DNA of 42,744 nt from an uncultured Agathobaculum sp. (GTDB taxonomy: Bacteria > Bacillota > Clostridia > Oscillospirales > Butyricicoccaceae): contig NZ_CALWUN010000012.1 in assembly GCF_944384735.1 (NCBI RefSeq), forward strand, positions 1-42,744, given 5' to 3'. Below the pieces are notes generated by a model, which worked only from the letters and a program-made list of their open reading frames with translations, ran no database searches and had not been told where the DNA came from. The translations under genes and the position numbers were made by a program. Below, piece by piece: positions 8,315 through 17,724 of the stretch; the stretch's first letter is position 1, and each line of letters starts with the position of its first letter.

Positions 8315-9775
8315 TCAATAGCCGTTTGCGTGGTTGTAAGCAACGCCCAGCGCGTTGGAGTTTTTGATCAGGATGTGCATGGCAACATAGGGGCCGATGC
8401 CGCACAGGAAGATGCCGATCAAGTACCAGAGCAGCACGGTCGTGCCGTTTTCCTGAAACGCCATGCCGTAGCGGGGGGCGTTTGCGGCCAGACGGTTGCC
8501 CAGGCTGTATTCCCAATACAGCGCATAAAAGCCGCAGGTGACGATGCTCAGCAGGATGAACGCGAGCAGCCCGCCGGTTTTCTGCCCGTCCTGACGGCAC
8601 ATGGTATTGACGTCGCGGGCAAGGCTGTAAATGAAATACCATGCGTAGATGCCGCAGGTGACAATGCTCAGCAGGATGTACATCAGCAGGCTGCGGTCGG
8701 TTTTGACCGGGCCGGTGACGGTGCTGTTGGCCGCATACGCGGCCGACGCCGCAGAGGCGTTCTGCTGGGCACGCTGCTGGGAATTCTGCTGGGCAGCCTG
8801 CTGCGCGCTCTTAAAGCCGTCGCTGATGGAGGAGCAGGCGTCCTGCAAATCCTCCGCCGGGTTTTGCAGCAGGGATTCCGGCGCGGGCGCCTGCCCGATC
8901 AAGTGCAGCAGGCCATAGACGCCGCCCAGCGACACGACCACGCCCAGCATGTGGCTGAACAGGTCGGTGTGGAACGTCTCAAACGTGATCATAATGGTGA
9001 TCATGCGGACGAACAGCAGCACCAGCACAACAATGCCGCCGGCCAGCGCGCCAAAGGTAAGCGACCGGGTATTGTCCTTGGTACGCCGCAGCGCGAGCAG
9101 CACCAGCATCACTGCGACCCACAGGTCGGCCAGCGCGTTGAGGAACAGCAGCAGCGTGTTGAAAACGATGAACGCCGGGAAATAGGCAAAGATAATCGGC
9201 AGATTGCCCAGCGCGGCAACGCCAAGCTGCAATGTCTGGATGGCGTAGACCACCGCGCAAACCAGCGCAAACACCTTGAGCACCAGTTCGAGCGAATCGT
9301 TGTTGCCAGTGGGTGCGGACGGCTGCGGCGCGCTGTACTGCGGCGGCGCATTATATTGCGGGGGCGGGGCGTACTGGGGCGTCGCCCCGGACGGGGCATC
9401 GTTTTGCGGCTCGGGCTCTGGCTGGGGCGCAGGTTCAGACTCGGGCTGCGGAGCAGCCTCGGGCTGAGGTGCAGGCTCCGGCTGCGGGGCAGGCTCCGGC
9501 TGAGGTGCAGGCTCCGGCTGAGGTGCAGGCTCCGGCTGCGGGGCAGGCTCCGGCTGAGGTGCAGGCTCCGGCTGCGGGGCAGGCTCCGGCTGAGGTGCAG
9601 GCTCCGGCTGCGGGGCAGGCTCGGGCTGCGGTGCAGACTCGGGTTGGGGAATGGGCTGGGGTTCAGGCTGCGGCGGGGGCGCCGGCTGGCCGGCCTCCGG
9701 TTGCAGTGGTGCGCCGCAAGAGTGGCAGAAACGGTCGGTATCGCCGACCTGTTTTCCACAGTTTGCACAGAACAT
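8315..9775 (-). CDS. Zinc-ribbon, Pro/Glu/Gln-repeat, DUF4234 membrane protein
   Basis: Protein of 486 residues with an unusual build. A zinc ribbon (C3, C6, C17, C20) opens the protein. A repeat of about ten PEPAPQ units follows (within about 25-110), then a hydrophobic block of four or five TM segments and an Ala/Gln-rich cytoplasmic linker. The C-terminal DUF4234-like region has two similar halves ([15 protein letters not shown] and [15 protein letters not shown]). The ATG at 9775 starts directly at the zinc ribbon with GGGAG upstream; an in-frame ATG at 9793 has no ribosome site. It begins 18 nt after the stop of the DUF2752 gene, and the two families often occur together in Clostridia. 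Function unknown; zinc-ribbon DUF4234 proteins are thought to be membrane-bound scaffolds or sensors, but no reaction can be assigned. Confidence 0.88.
   Translation of the reverse strand: MFCANCGKQVGDTDRFCHSCGAPLQPEAGQPAPPPQPEPQPIPQPESAPQPEPAPQPEPAPQPEPAPQPEPAPQPEPAPQPEPAPQPEPAPQPEPAPQPEPAPQPEAAPQPESEPAPQPEPEPQNDAPSGATPQYAPPPQYNAPPQYSAPQPSAPTGNNDSLELVLKVFALVCAVVYAIQTLQLGVAALGNLPIIFAYFPAFIVFNTLLLFLNALADLWVAVMLVLLALRRTKDNTRSLTFGALAGGIVVLVLLFVRMITIMITFETFHTDLFSHMLGVVVSLGGVYGLLHLIGQAPAPESLLQNPAEDLQDACSSISDGFKSAQQAAQQNSQQRAQQNASAASAAYAANSTVTGPVKTDRSLLMYILLSIVTCGIYAWYFIYSLARDVNTMCRQDGQKTGGLLAFILLSIVTCGFYALYWEYSLGNRLAANAPRYGMAFQENGTTVLLWYLIGIFLCGIGPYVAMHILIKNSNALGVAYNHANGY
9471..9632. repeat. 18-bp coding tandem repeat (PEPAPQ)
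   Basis: Nine consecutive 18-bp units (gcaggctcSggctg plus four variable bases), with degenerate copies on each side, inside the zinc-ribbon/DUF4234 gene. Two unit types alternate, ending in aggt or cggg, in the order B-A-A-B-A-B-A-B followed by a diverged unit. The pattern suggests expansion by slippage of an 18- or 36-bp unit, so copy number is likely to vary between strains. Confidence 0.9.
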
Positions 9776-9793
9776 CTTTTTTTCTCCCTTCAT

Positions 9794-10186
9794 TCACGGT
9801 GTCAGCCGGCAAAACATGCGGTACAGCAGCCCGGTTTCGGGCTGAAAGACCACGACCGTATCTTCCGGCTGCAGCATGCGGACCGCATAGACGGCAAGCA
9901 ACAGCGCGCAGGCGGCCACCACGACCGTGCGGGTCAGCCACCGGGGCAGCCTGTGCCGCAGCAGCAGCACGAGCGCCACCGGCACCGGCAGCCAGAACAA
10001 CGGGTGGTATGCCCATGCGGCGGCAAAATCCAGCCGCAGCAGCGCCAGCCAAGCGCGGGACATCCCGCATCCGGCGCACGAAACGCCGGTGAGAAAGCGG
10101 ATCGGGCAGGTGATGCCCGCCAGTTGCATTCCCCCATAAAACAGGGCGATAATCACCAGCGCCCGGATGTCTTGTTTGCTTATCAT
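9794..10186 (-). CDS. DUF2752 membrane protein
   Basis: Protein of 130 residues with about three TM helices. It has the DUF2752 signature CPIRFLTGVSCAGCGMSRA near residues 26-44, where the paired Cys and the following Arg are the family hallmarks, and the typical ALLRLDFAAAWAYHPLF sequence after it. It is the first gene of a two-gene unit with the zinc-ribbon/DUF4234 gene and lies directly behind a good promoter. The ribosome site before the ATG at 10186 is weak, and the leader is only about ten bases. Function unknown. Confidence 0.9.
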   Translation of the reverse strand: MISKQDIRALVIIALFYGGMQLAGITCPIRFLTGVSCAGCGMSRAWLALLRLDFAAAWAYHPLFWLPVPVALVLLLRHRLPRWLTRTVVVAACALLLAVYAVRMLQPEDTVVVFQPETGLLYRMFCRLTP

Positions 10187-10204
10187 ATGCGCTTCACCGG
10201 TTCC

Positions 10205-10232
10205 ATTGTATCATACCAGATAAAACTGTCAA
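10205..10232 (-). promoter_or_regulatory. Promoter of the DUF2752/DUF4234 operon
   Basis: Minus strand: -35 TTGACA (10227-10232), 16-bp spacer, -10 TACAAT (10205-10210), 18 nt before the DUF2752 start codon. Confidence 0.82.
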
Positions 10233-10263
10233 CTCTCCGCCGCGGAAAAGGCCGTTTCGGATC

Positions 10264-10317
10264 GGAAAAGGGGACTGCAATGCCGGCATTCCCCCTTCCG
10301 GTTTGCCGAACAAACCG
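10264..10317. other. Two adjacent hairpins between divergent promoters
   Basis: The first (10264-10300) has outer arms CGGAA...GGGG and CCCC...TTCCG around the perfect palindrome AATGCCGGCATT (10279-10290). The second (10299-10317) is CGGTTTG, a CCGAA loop and CAAACCG. They sit between the DUF2752 promoter and the LTA-synthase promoter and could be an operator or a terminator-like insulator. The rest of the 10233-10391 stretch shows no gene. Confidence 0.45.
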
Positions 10318-10391
10318 TTCGCCGCCAACCACCGCATCTCATTTTGCGCACCGCATGCGTCCTGTCTGACCGGTATCGGGCGCGATGGCGC

Positions 10392-10420
10392 TTGCAATTT
10401 GCCCAAAAGCGCCGTATACT
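10392..10420 (+). promoter_or_regulatory. Promoter of the LTA-synthase-family gene
   Basis: -35 TTGCAA (10392-10397), 17-bp spacer, -10 TATACT (10415-10420), then AGGAGGA (10434-10440) and the ATG at 10450. Confidence 0.82.
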
Positions 10421-10449
10421 GTCAGGATAAGGCAGGAGGACGACTGACG

Positions 10450-12291
10450 ATGGACAAAAAACAACTATTCCGACTGATGGGCAGCGCTGCGGGCGCGGTG
10501 CTGCCGTTCTGGCTGCTCGACCTGACGCTGCGCATGACGACCGGCTGCGCCGCGTGGTATCCGCTGTATGCGGCGGCGCCCAACCTCTTTTCGCTCGGCT
10601 TTGGCGCGCTGTTCGCTGCGCTCTGTCTGCTGCCGCTGCGGCGCGCGGTCGGGCGGGCGCTGTATGGACTGCTCTATGCCCTGTGGGCGGCATACGCACT
10701 GGTGCAGTACTGCATCTGGCGCATTTTCGACCGGTTCCTGTTCCTGTCGGACTTTCTGTTCGCGGGCGAAGGGCTGGGCTTTGCCGGCTATGTCCGGCAG
10801 CTGATGGATTGGCGCTTTGCGCTGTTTGCCGCGCTGCTCGTCCTGTGGGGCGCGCTGGGGGTGTGGCGGCTGCCCGGCAGCCTGCCGCGGCGGCGCGTCT
10901 GCCCGGCGCTGGTCCTGTTTTTCGCGCTGACGCAGCTGGTCGCGCCGCGGCTATACGCGCCTGTGCCCGAAACACCCGATTGGGATGCATGGCAGTCGAG
11001 CGGCTATGAATATGCGAGGTTTTCCTCGTCCTCCTACGACATGGCGCTGACCGGCCCCTACCAGTTCGTCGCGCGCGACGCCTTCCTGACCCTCCGGCCG
11101 GACACGGACACCGCCGAACAACGCGCGCTGGTTGATGCCTTCTTTGCCGAGCGCCCGGCGCACGCGGACAACGAAATGACCGGCCTGCTCGCGGGCAAAA
11201 AACTCATCCTCGTGCAGCTGGAAAGCGTGGACGATTTCGTGCTGAACGACGAGAACACGCCGACGCTCGCGCGCTTGCAGCGCAAGGGCATCAACTTTGC
11301 CGAATTTTATACGCCGCAGTATTCCAACGGCTACACCTTCAACACCGAGTTCGCCGCGCAGACCGGCGTGTACCCCTATGCAAGCGGCAACGTCGCCTAC
11401 TCGCTCAGCCGCAGCGCCTTCCCGTATGCCATCGGCAGCCTGCTGACGGACGCGGGCTATACGGCCAACTCCTTCCACAAGAGCGAGGCCAAGTTTTACA
11501 ACCGCGGCGCGATGCACCAGGCGTTCGGCTATGCGCAGTACCATTCGGCGCTCGACTACGCCGAGGATGAGCTGCAGGCGGGCGACGACCGCTTTCTGGT
11601 CGACTGCGACGCGCTGTATGCGCAGATGGTGCAGACCGAGCCGTTCGCGGATTTCCTCATCACGTACAGCGGCCACCTCGGCTACGACGAGGTCGACGCG
11701 CTGACGACCTATGCGCTCGAGCAGTTCCCTGAATACCGGGACGACAGCCGCCCCTATGAGATTGATGGCCTGTTCGCCAAGGCGCGGCTGACCGACGAAA
11801 TGTTTGCCCGCCTGCTCGAGCGGCTGGAGAAGGACGGCCTGCTGGACAACACGGTCATCTGCGTTTACGACGACCACTACGCCTACGGCCTGACCGACCG
11901 TGCGGTGCTCGAGCAGTATTCCGAGGCCGCGGGCGGCCGCCTGCTCGAGCGCACACCGTGCTTTATCTGGTATCAGGGCTGCACGCCGGTGACCGTGACC
12001 AAAACGCTGCAAACGGTCGACCTGCTGCCGACGCTCGCCAACCTGTTCGGGCTGGAAGTCCCCAACGTGATGGGACGCGACGCATTTGACCCGGACTACA
12101 CGGGCTATGCCATCTTCCCGGACAGCGGCTGGCTGACCGGCACCGCCTATGCCGAGCATGGGCAGCTCGTCTGGAACGACGGCATGACGGACAAGGAGGT
12201 CGCCGAAATGACCGCCTTCGCCCGCCGTTTCCAGCAGGTTAACGACGCGATTTTAGATACCGACTATTACGCACAGCAGGCCGGCGGTTGA
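10450..12291 (+). CDS. LTA synthase family phosphoglycerol transferase
   Basis: Membrane enzyme of 613 residues of the LtaS/alkaline-phosphatase-fold family, which transfers glycerol phosphate from phosphatidylglycerol to build lipoteichoic acid or related polymers outside the membrane. About five N-terminal TM helices (about 10-175) precede the extracellular sulfatase-like domain (about 245-600). The metal and catalytic residues are present: E258 in LVQLES, the nucleophile T296 in NGYTFNTEF, and D475/H476 in VYDDHYAYG. This spacing is nearly that of S. aureus LtaS. AGGAGGA precedes the ATG by 9 nt; upstream in-frame ATGs overlap the promoter and were not used. A weak inverted repeat (12293-12299/12320-12326) follows without a U tract. 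The gene lies just upstream of the second two-component system. Confidence 0.92.
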   Translation: MDKKQLFRLMGSAAGAVLPFWLLDLTLRMTTGCAAWYPLYAAAPNLFSLGFGALFAALCLLPLRRAVGRALYGLLYALWAAYALVQYCIWRIFDRFLFLSDFLFAGEGLGFAGYVRQLMDWRFALFAALLVLWGALGVWRLPGSLPRRRVCPALVLFFALTQLVAPRLYAPVPETPDWDAWQSSGYEYARFSSSSYDMALTGPYQFVARDAFLTLRPDTDTAEQRALVDAFFAERPAHADNEMTGLLAGKKLILVQLESVDDFVLNDENTPTLARLQRKGINFAEFYTPQYSNGYTFNTEFAAQTGVYPYASGNVAYSLSRSAFPYAIGSLLTDAGYTANSFHKSEAKFYNRGAMHQAFGYAQYHSALDYAEDELQAGDDRFLVDCDALYAQMVQTEPFADFLITYSGHLGYDEVDALTTYALEQFPEYRDDSRPYEIDGLFAKARLTDEMFARLLERLEKDGLLDNTVICVYDDHYAYGLTDRAVLEQYSEAAGGRLLERTPCFIWYQGCTPVTVTKTLQTVDLLPTLANLFGLEVPNVMGRDAFDPDYTGYAIFPDSGWLTGTAYAEHGQLVWNDGMTDKEVAEMTAFARRFQQVNDAILDTDYYAQQAGG

Positions 12292-12365
12292 TGCGGCGCC
12301 ATCCTTCCGGCCAATGTCCGCGCCGCGCCCCCTCTGTGCGCACTTGGATTGACCGCGGCGGTGCT

Positions 12366-12397
12366 TGGACACTTTTCGGACAATCCCGTGCTATACT
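12366..12397 (+). promoter_or_regulatory. Extended -10 promoter with GGACA direct repeats, second two-component operon
   Basis: TG (12389-12390), one base, then TATACT (12392-12397), with AGGAGG at 12411-12416. There is no -35 hexamer at normal spacing. That place is covered by two GGACA copies (12367-12371 and 12378-12382), 11 nt apart, the helical-turn spacing typical of OmpR/PhoB-class binding. Activation by a response regulator, perhaps the one encoded here, is inference. The 19-nt core 12386-12404 equals 485-503. Confidence 0.6.
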
Positions 12398-12425
12398 GGA
12401 AGCAGTAACAAGGAGGGATATGGAC

Positions 12426-13100
12426 ATGGCGGGACACATTCTTTTGGCCGAGGACGACAAGGCGCTTTCCGCGCTCATGCAGGACTTTTTCCGCGCGGCG
12501 GGCGTTGCCGTCACCTCAGCGTACGACGGCGCACAGGCGCTCGCGCTGGCGCAGGAGCGCAGCTTCGACCTGCTGGTGCTCGACGTGATGATGCCGCAGC
12601 TGGACGGGCTCGATGTCTGTCAGGCCGTGCGGCGCGAGAGCGACGTGCCGGTCATCTTCGTCACCGCGCTCGGGCAGGAGGGCGACACGCTCGCGGGCTT
12701 CCGCGCGGGCGCGGATGATTATATCACAAAGCCCTTTTCCTTCCCCGTACTGGTGGCCAAGGCACAGGCGCTCATGCGCCGGGCACGCGGCTTGCGGCTG
12801 GGTGGGACCGAGCTGGGCTACGGCAGCATTTTACTCGACACCGCGACAGGCATCGTCACGGTGGACGGCGCGCCGGTGTCCTTGCGCCCCAAGGAGGCGC
12901 AGATTTTGGAGCTGCTGCTGCGCGAGCAGGGGCGCACGGTGTCGCGCGACCTGCTGATCGAGCGCGTGTGGGGTGTGGACTTCGACGGCGACGAGCGCAT
13001 GGTCGACCGCCATGTAGCGGGGCTGCGCAAAACCCTCGGCACGGCCGCGCAGCACATCAAAGCGGTCTACGGCAAGGGCTACCGATTGGGGGGATCGTGA
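12426..13100 (+). CDS. OmpR-family response regulator
   Basis: Response regulator of 224 residues. The receiver domain has E9/D10/D11, phospho-acceptor D53 (LLVLDVMMP), T80 and K102. The C-terminal winged-helix domain (about 130-220) ends with AVYGKGYRL. AGGAGG lies 9 nt before the ATG at 12426; another ATG at 12420 is too close to it. The stop TGA overlaps the kinase start by one base (TGATG). It is similar in layout and promoter to the regulator at 520-1218, suggesting an old duplication of the operon. Target genes unknown; neighbours are the LTA-synthase-family gene upstream and trxA downstream. Confidence 0.95.
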   Translation: MAGHILLAEDDKALSALMQDFFRAAGVAVTSAYDGAQALALAQERSFDLLVLDVMMPQLDGLDVCQAVRRESDVPVIFVTALGQEGDTLAGFRAGADDYITKPFSFPVLVAKAQALMRRARGLRLGGTELGYGSILLDTATGIVTVDGAPVSLRPKEAQILELLLREQGRTVSRDLLIERVWGVDFDGDERMVDRHVAGLRKTLGTAAQHIKAVYGKGYRLGGS

Positions 13101-14815
13101 TGAGAAAGCTGAAGGAATTGTGGGGCAAGCGCAGTATCGCGGCAAGGCTGACCGCGCTGTTTGCGGTGTTTCTCGTGCTGGGCGGCCTGTTCTGGTTGTG
13201 GCCGATGTGCCGACTGGCTGCGCAATACCATGCAGAAAACCAGTTTTACCTGACCGACACCGCAAACGATTACACCGCAGGCAAGGTGCGGAAAGTCCTT
13301 GGCTACGCGCCGCAGGCGCTGCCCAGCCCAGATACAGACGCATACTGGCAGCTGCGCAGCGCGCTACCGCACAGCACCGGGGACAAACTGACCGCGCTGA
13401 CCTATTTTGCCCCAGCGAGCAGTGAAACCATCTATTGTCCTCCCCGTATCCTGCTCGATGCGACAACGGCAGATGGCCCCGCGATCGATGTGGATATCGG
13501 CCTGTTTTCCACCGAGGATATCATCGCGATCTGCCGGAATCTCACCGAATCCGGCAATGCCCTTGCGGAGCTGACCGCTTACGGCATACAGATCGGCAGG
13601 AACTTTTTCCCCAACCGCATCGTGCATGCTGACGGACGCGTTTTCCAGTCCTCCCTCTCCATTCCAGAGCAGACGACCTGCGTCCCCACTGCTGCCGTTG
13701 GCATCGAATACGACGATTTGGAGACACTCACCTTCTCCCTCGATACGCTCCGCCACTACGGGCCGATGAATTCACCGTTCGGGCAGCCGGTTTCCCCGCT
13801 GCGCGGCATCGACTACGCGGCAGACTATCAGGATATCCGGCTGACCGCCGAAACCGGCTATCAGGTCGCCACCATACGCACCTATTCCCTGCCCGCCTGC
13901 GTCTGGCAGTCTGTCCGTGTGCCGGCGCTGCTGTTTATCGTGCTGCTTGTGCTTTCGCTGTGGCTGCTGCACCGGCAGATCCAGCGCACGGTCACGCAAC
14001 CCCTGTGGGAGACCACGCGGCAGGCACAGCTGGTCTCCACGCTGCAATTTGACGAATTCTCCCCCGACACCGCCCGCGGCGACGAGATCGGCGACCTCAA
14101 CCGTGCGCTTGCCGACATGGCAGGCGACCTGCACCGCCGCTGGGACAGCGAACGCGACCTCGAGGACAGGCGGCAGCAGTTCGTCGCGGCGGCAAGCCAC
14201 GACCTCAAGACCCCGCTTGCGCTGATCGGCGGCTATGCCGAGGCCATCGCGCAGGATATCTCCCCAGAGGAAAACGCGCGCTACCTTGCCGCGATCGAGC
14301 AGGAGACCGGCCGCATGAACAGCTTGGTGCGCGAAATGCTCGACTACACCCGCCTTGACCGCACGGCCGAGCTGCAAAACCGGCAGGCGGTCGACCTGTC
14401 CGCCCTCGTCCACAGCCTTGTAGACGAATACGCGCCGCTGTTCGAAAAACGCCGCCTGACAGCCGAGATCGCGGACGGTGTGCGCATCCGCGGCGACGAA
14501 ACCCTTCTGCGCCGCGCGTTCGGCTGCCTCATCGAGAACGCCGCCAAATACGCGCCCGAAAACGGGCGCGTCGCGGTCACGCTGCGCCGCGGCGGCGGGC
14601 CGCTCTTTTCCGTCGAAAACGACTGCGACCCCATACCGGAAAACGAGCTGCCGCGTCTGTTTGAGATGTTCTACCGCGGCGACAAGGCGCGGAACCGCGC
14701 GGGCGGGCATGGGCTGGGGCTTGCGATCACACAGAAAATCCTCGCGCTGCACGGTCTGACCTGCCGTGCGGAAAATACCAAAACCGGCGTGCGATTTTCC
14801 GTCGTCCGGTCATAA
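13100..14815 (+). CDS. Sensor histidine kinase with HAMP domain
   Basis: Kinase of 571 residues. TM1 is at about 15-37, an extracytoplasmic sensor of about 230 residues follows, and TM2 is at about 273-293. A HAMP linker (about 294-350) leads to HisKA with H367 in SHDLKTP. HATPase_c has its N-box in LIENAAKYAP and G-box in GGHGLGL. The start codon overlaps the regulator's stop. A strong terminator follows 5 nt after its TAA, so the operon has two genes. Unlike the kinase at 1202-2875 it has a HAMP domain, and the sensor regions show no obvious similarity. Confidence 0.94.
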   Translation: MRKLKELWGKRSIAARLTALFAVFLVLGGLFWLWPMCRLAAQYHAENQFYLTDTANDYTAGKVRKVLGYAPQALPSPDTDAYWQLRSALPHSTGDKLTALTYFAPASSETIYCPPRILLDATTADGPAIDVDIGLFSTEDIIAICRNLTESGNALAELTAYGIQIGRNFFPNRIVHADGRVFQSSLSIPEQTTCVPTAAVGIEYDDLETLTFSLDTLRHYGPMNSPFGQPVSPLRGIDYAADYQDIRLTAETGYQVATIRTYSLPACVWQSVRVPALLFIVLLVLSLWLLHRQIQRTVTQPLWETTRQAQLVSTLQFDEFSPDTARGDEIGDLNRALADMAGDLHRRWDSERDLEDRRQQFVAAASHDLKTPLALIGGYAEAIAQDISPEENARYLAAIEQETGRMNSLVREMLDYTRLDRTAELQNRQAVDLSALVHSLVDEYAPLFEKRRLTAEIADGVRIRGDETLLRRAFGCLIENAAKYAPENGRVAVTLRRGGGPLFSVENDCDPIPENELPRLFEMFYRGDKARNRAGGHGLGLAITQKILALHGLTCRAENTKTGVRFSVVRS

Positions 14816-14820
14816 GCCAA

Positions 14821-14860
14821 GGGGCATGGCAGCAGGATGTGCTGCCATGCCCCCTATTTT
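14821..14860 (+). terminator. Intrinsic terminator after the second two-component operon
   Basis: Perfect 14-bp stem (14821-14834 with 14840-14853), GGATG loop, followed by CTATTTTTAT. It is the strongest intrinsic terminator in the window. Confidence 0.93.
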
Positions 14861-14939
14861 TATACGGATGCCAATGCGCAGCCCTGCCTGCCCCGGCTGC
14901 TTTTGTGAGTTCATCACGGAAGCCGCAGCCCAATCCGGG

Positions 14940-14945
14940 TATACT
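14940..14945 (+). promoter_or_regulatory. Possible -10 element of trxA-trxB
   Basis: TATACT at 14940-14945 lies 30 nt upstream of the trxA start and downstream of the preceding terminator. No recognisable -35 is at 16-18 bp, so this is a tentative assignment. Confidence 0.4.
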
Positions 14946-14975
14946 AAAGCCATCCAAAGGAAAGGAGCTGCTGCA

Positions 14976-15296
14976 ATGGCTGCTATTCATATGAACGCGG
15001 AACAGTTTCACGAGAGGACCAGCCAGCCCAACCCGGTGCTGGTCGAGTTCTGGGCGCCGTGGTGCACCTACTGTCGCCGCATCAATACGGCCTATGAAAA
15101 GGTCGCCGAGCAGAACGAGGGCAAGCTGACCGTCGCCAAGGTCAACATTGACGACGAGCCGCAGCTGGCCGAGGCCGAGCACATCGAGCTTGTGCCCACC
15201 CTTGTCCTCTACAAAGACGGCGCGCCGCTCGGCTCGATCGTCGCGCCCGACTCCAAAGCAAAAATCGACGCATTCATCGCGGAAACGCTGGCCTGA
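14976..15296 (+). CDS. trxA: Thioredoxin
   Basis: Cytoplasmic thioredoxin of 106 residues, normal size. The active site is W29-C30-T31-Y32-C33 in FWAPWCTYC; the usual Gly-Pro between the cysteines is replaced by Thr-Tyr, which should change redox potential and substrate choice. The cis-Pro loop is present (LVPTLVLYKDG). AAGGAG precedes the ATG by 8 nt. It is followed after 39 nt by a thioredoxin reductase, so the pair should form an NADPH-dependent dithiol system, although the reductase could also serve other thioredoxins. Confidence 0.94.
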   Translation: MAAIHMNAEQFHERTSQPNPVLVEFWAPWCTYCRRINTAYEKVAEQNEGKLTVAKVNIDDEPQLAEAEHIELVPTLVLYKDGAPLGSIVAPDSKAKIDAFIAETLA

Positions 15297-15335
15297 CCTG
15301 CCGGACAGGCCGGCTTCCCCGGTGGGAAGGAAGGG

Positions 15336-16265
15336 ATGGATATGGAACACATTTACGACATGGTCGTCATTGGCGGCGGGCCGGGCGGCTACACCGCCGC
15401 ACTGTACGCCACGCGCGCCGGGCTGGACACGCTGGTGCTGGAAAAGCTATCCGCCGGCGGCCAGATGGCGCAGACCACCCAGATCGACAACTACCCCGGC
15501 TTTGAGAACGGCATCGACGGCTACGAGCTGGGTGAAAAAATGCAGGCGGGCGCCGAGCGCTTCGGCGCTAAGACCGAGCTGGCCGAGGTCAGCGCCGTCT
15601 ACCTGACCGAAAGCCCCAAGCGCATCGAGACCAGCGAGGGCACATTCCTTGCCCGCACGGTCGTGCTGGCGACCGGCGCGGGGCACCGCCCGCTGGGCGC
15701 CGACCGCGAAGCCGAACTGACCGGCCGGGGCGTCGCCTACTGCGCGGCCTGCGACGGCATGGCCTTCCGGGGCAAGACGGTTGCGATCGTCGGCGGCGGC
15801 AACTCGGCGGCGGCCGACGCGCTCATCCTGTCGCGCATCTGCCAGAAGGTCATCCTGATCCACCGCCGCGACACGCTGCGCGCCACCAAAATCTACCACG
15901 ACCCGCTGATGCAGGCGGGCAACATCGAATTCCGCTGGAACAGCGTGGTCGACGGCCTGCTGGGTGAAAAACGCCTGTCCGGCGTGCGCCTGCGGGACGT
16001 GCACACCGGCGAAACAGACGACCTTGCGGTCGACGGCCTGTTTGTCAGCATCGGCCGCTCGCCCGAGACCGCGCTGGTCGCCGGACAGGTCGAGCTTGAC
16101 CGCGGCGGCTACATCGTTGCCGACGAGTCGACCCGCACCAGCCTGCCGGGCGTGTTCGCGGTCGGCGACGTACGCACCAAGGCCGTGCGGCAAGTCATCA
16201 CCGCCGCGGCGGACGGCGCGGTCGCCGCGCACTACGCCGAGCAATATCTGGCCGAAACGCACTGA
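15336..16265 (+). CDS. trxB: Thioredoxin reductase (FAD/NADPH)
   Basis: Low-molecular-weight reductase of 309 residues. An N-terminal FAD-binding GGGPGGYTAA (about 13-22) is followed by the redox CxxC at C136/C139 (CAACDG), the NAD(P) motif GGGNSAAADA, and a C-terminal FAD contact FAVGDVR. The HRRD motif (VILIHRRDTLRA) supports NADPH preference. Two ATGs (15336 and 15342) lie behind AAGGAAGGG; the second has slightly better spacing, and the protein differs by only two residues. It reduces the adjacent thioredoxin in the standard pathway. Confidence 0.94.
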   Translation: MDMEHIYDMVVIGGGPGGYTAALYATRAGLDTLVLEKLSAGGQMAQTTQIDNYPGFENGIDGYELGEKMQAGAERFGAKTELAEVSAVYLTESPKRIETSEGTFLARTVVLATGAGHRPLGADREAELTGRGVAYCAACDGMAFRGKTVAIVGGGNSAAADALILSRICQKVILIHRRDTLRATKIYHDPLMQAGNIEFRWNSVVDGLLGEKRLSGVRLRDVHTGETDDLAVDGLFVSIGRSPETALVAGQVELDRGGYIVADESTRTSLPGVFAVGDVRTKAVRQVITAAADGAVAAHYAEQYLAETH

Positions 16266-16361
16266 GCGCCGCCCGATGGCTTCACCTACCCGCACTGCCG
16301 TCAGCCTGCCCGCGTATTCGTCCGCACTGAGTGATTTGGCTGTAAACCGCACAAAGCAAAC

Positions 16362-16393
16362 TGCACCCCCGTCTGATTCCAGACGGGGGTGCA
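16362..16393. terminator. Hairpin between convergent trxB and aminotransferase genes
   Basis: Perfect 14-bp stem (16362-16375 with 16380-16393) and an ATTC loop. Neither side has a full U tract (minus side GTTTGCTTTG), but its place between two convergent genes and its stability argue for a shared terminator. Confidence 0.7.
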
Positions 16394-16426
16394 GTCGTCT
16401 ATCGCTATCGGGCAGGCATGCGCCAC

Positions 16427-17626
<1,200 letters not shown>

Positions 17627-17660
17627 GCTTACGCACTCCTTTTCGTCTCTCTATGGTTTT

Positions 17661-17689
17661 ATTATATGCCTGCCGCCGCATTTTTGCAA
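17661..17689 (-). promoter_or_regulatory. Promoter of the aminotransferase gene
   Basis: Minus strand: -35 TTGCAA (17684-17689), 17-bp spacer, perfect -10 TATAAT (17661-17666), about 34 nt before the GTG start. Confidence 0.88.
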
Positions 17690-17724
17690 GTCCGCGCCTG
17701 CAAAACTGCAAATCAGGGGAATAG

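Noticed and set aside
9471-9632. CRISPR-like array
   Set aside because: The units are contiguous 18-mers without spacers and lie in frame in a coding sequence as PEPAPQ repeats.
6391-10369. Long plus-strand open frames opposite the deacetylase and the DUF4234 genes
   Set aside because: Same antisense effect. The minus strand carries a signal peptide, catalytic motifs, promoters and terminators that explain the region.
10303-10449. Longer N terminus for the LTA-synthase-family protein
   Set aside because: The upstream in-frame part contains the promoter (10392-10420) and has no family similarity; AGGAGGA marks the ATG at 10450.
12293-12326. Terminator after the LTA-synthase-family gene
   Set aside because: The 7-bp GCGGCGC/GCGCCGC repeat has a 20-nt loop and no U tract; too weak to call.
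12365-12370. TTGGAC as -35 of the second two-component promoter
   Set aside because: The spacing to the -10 is 21 bp, outside the workable range; the direct repeats are a better explanation.
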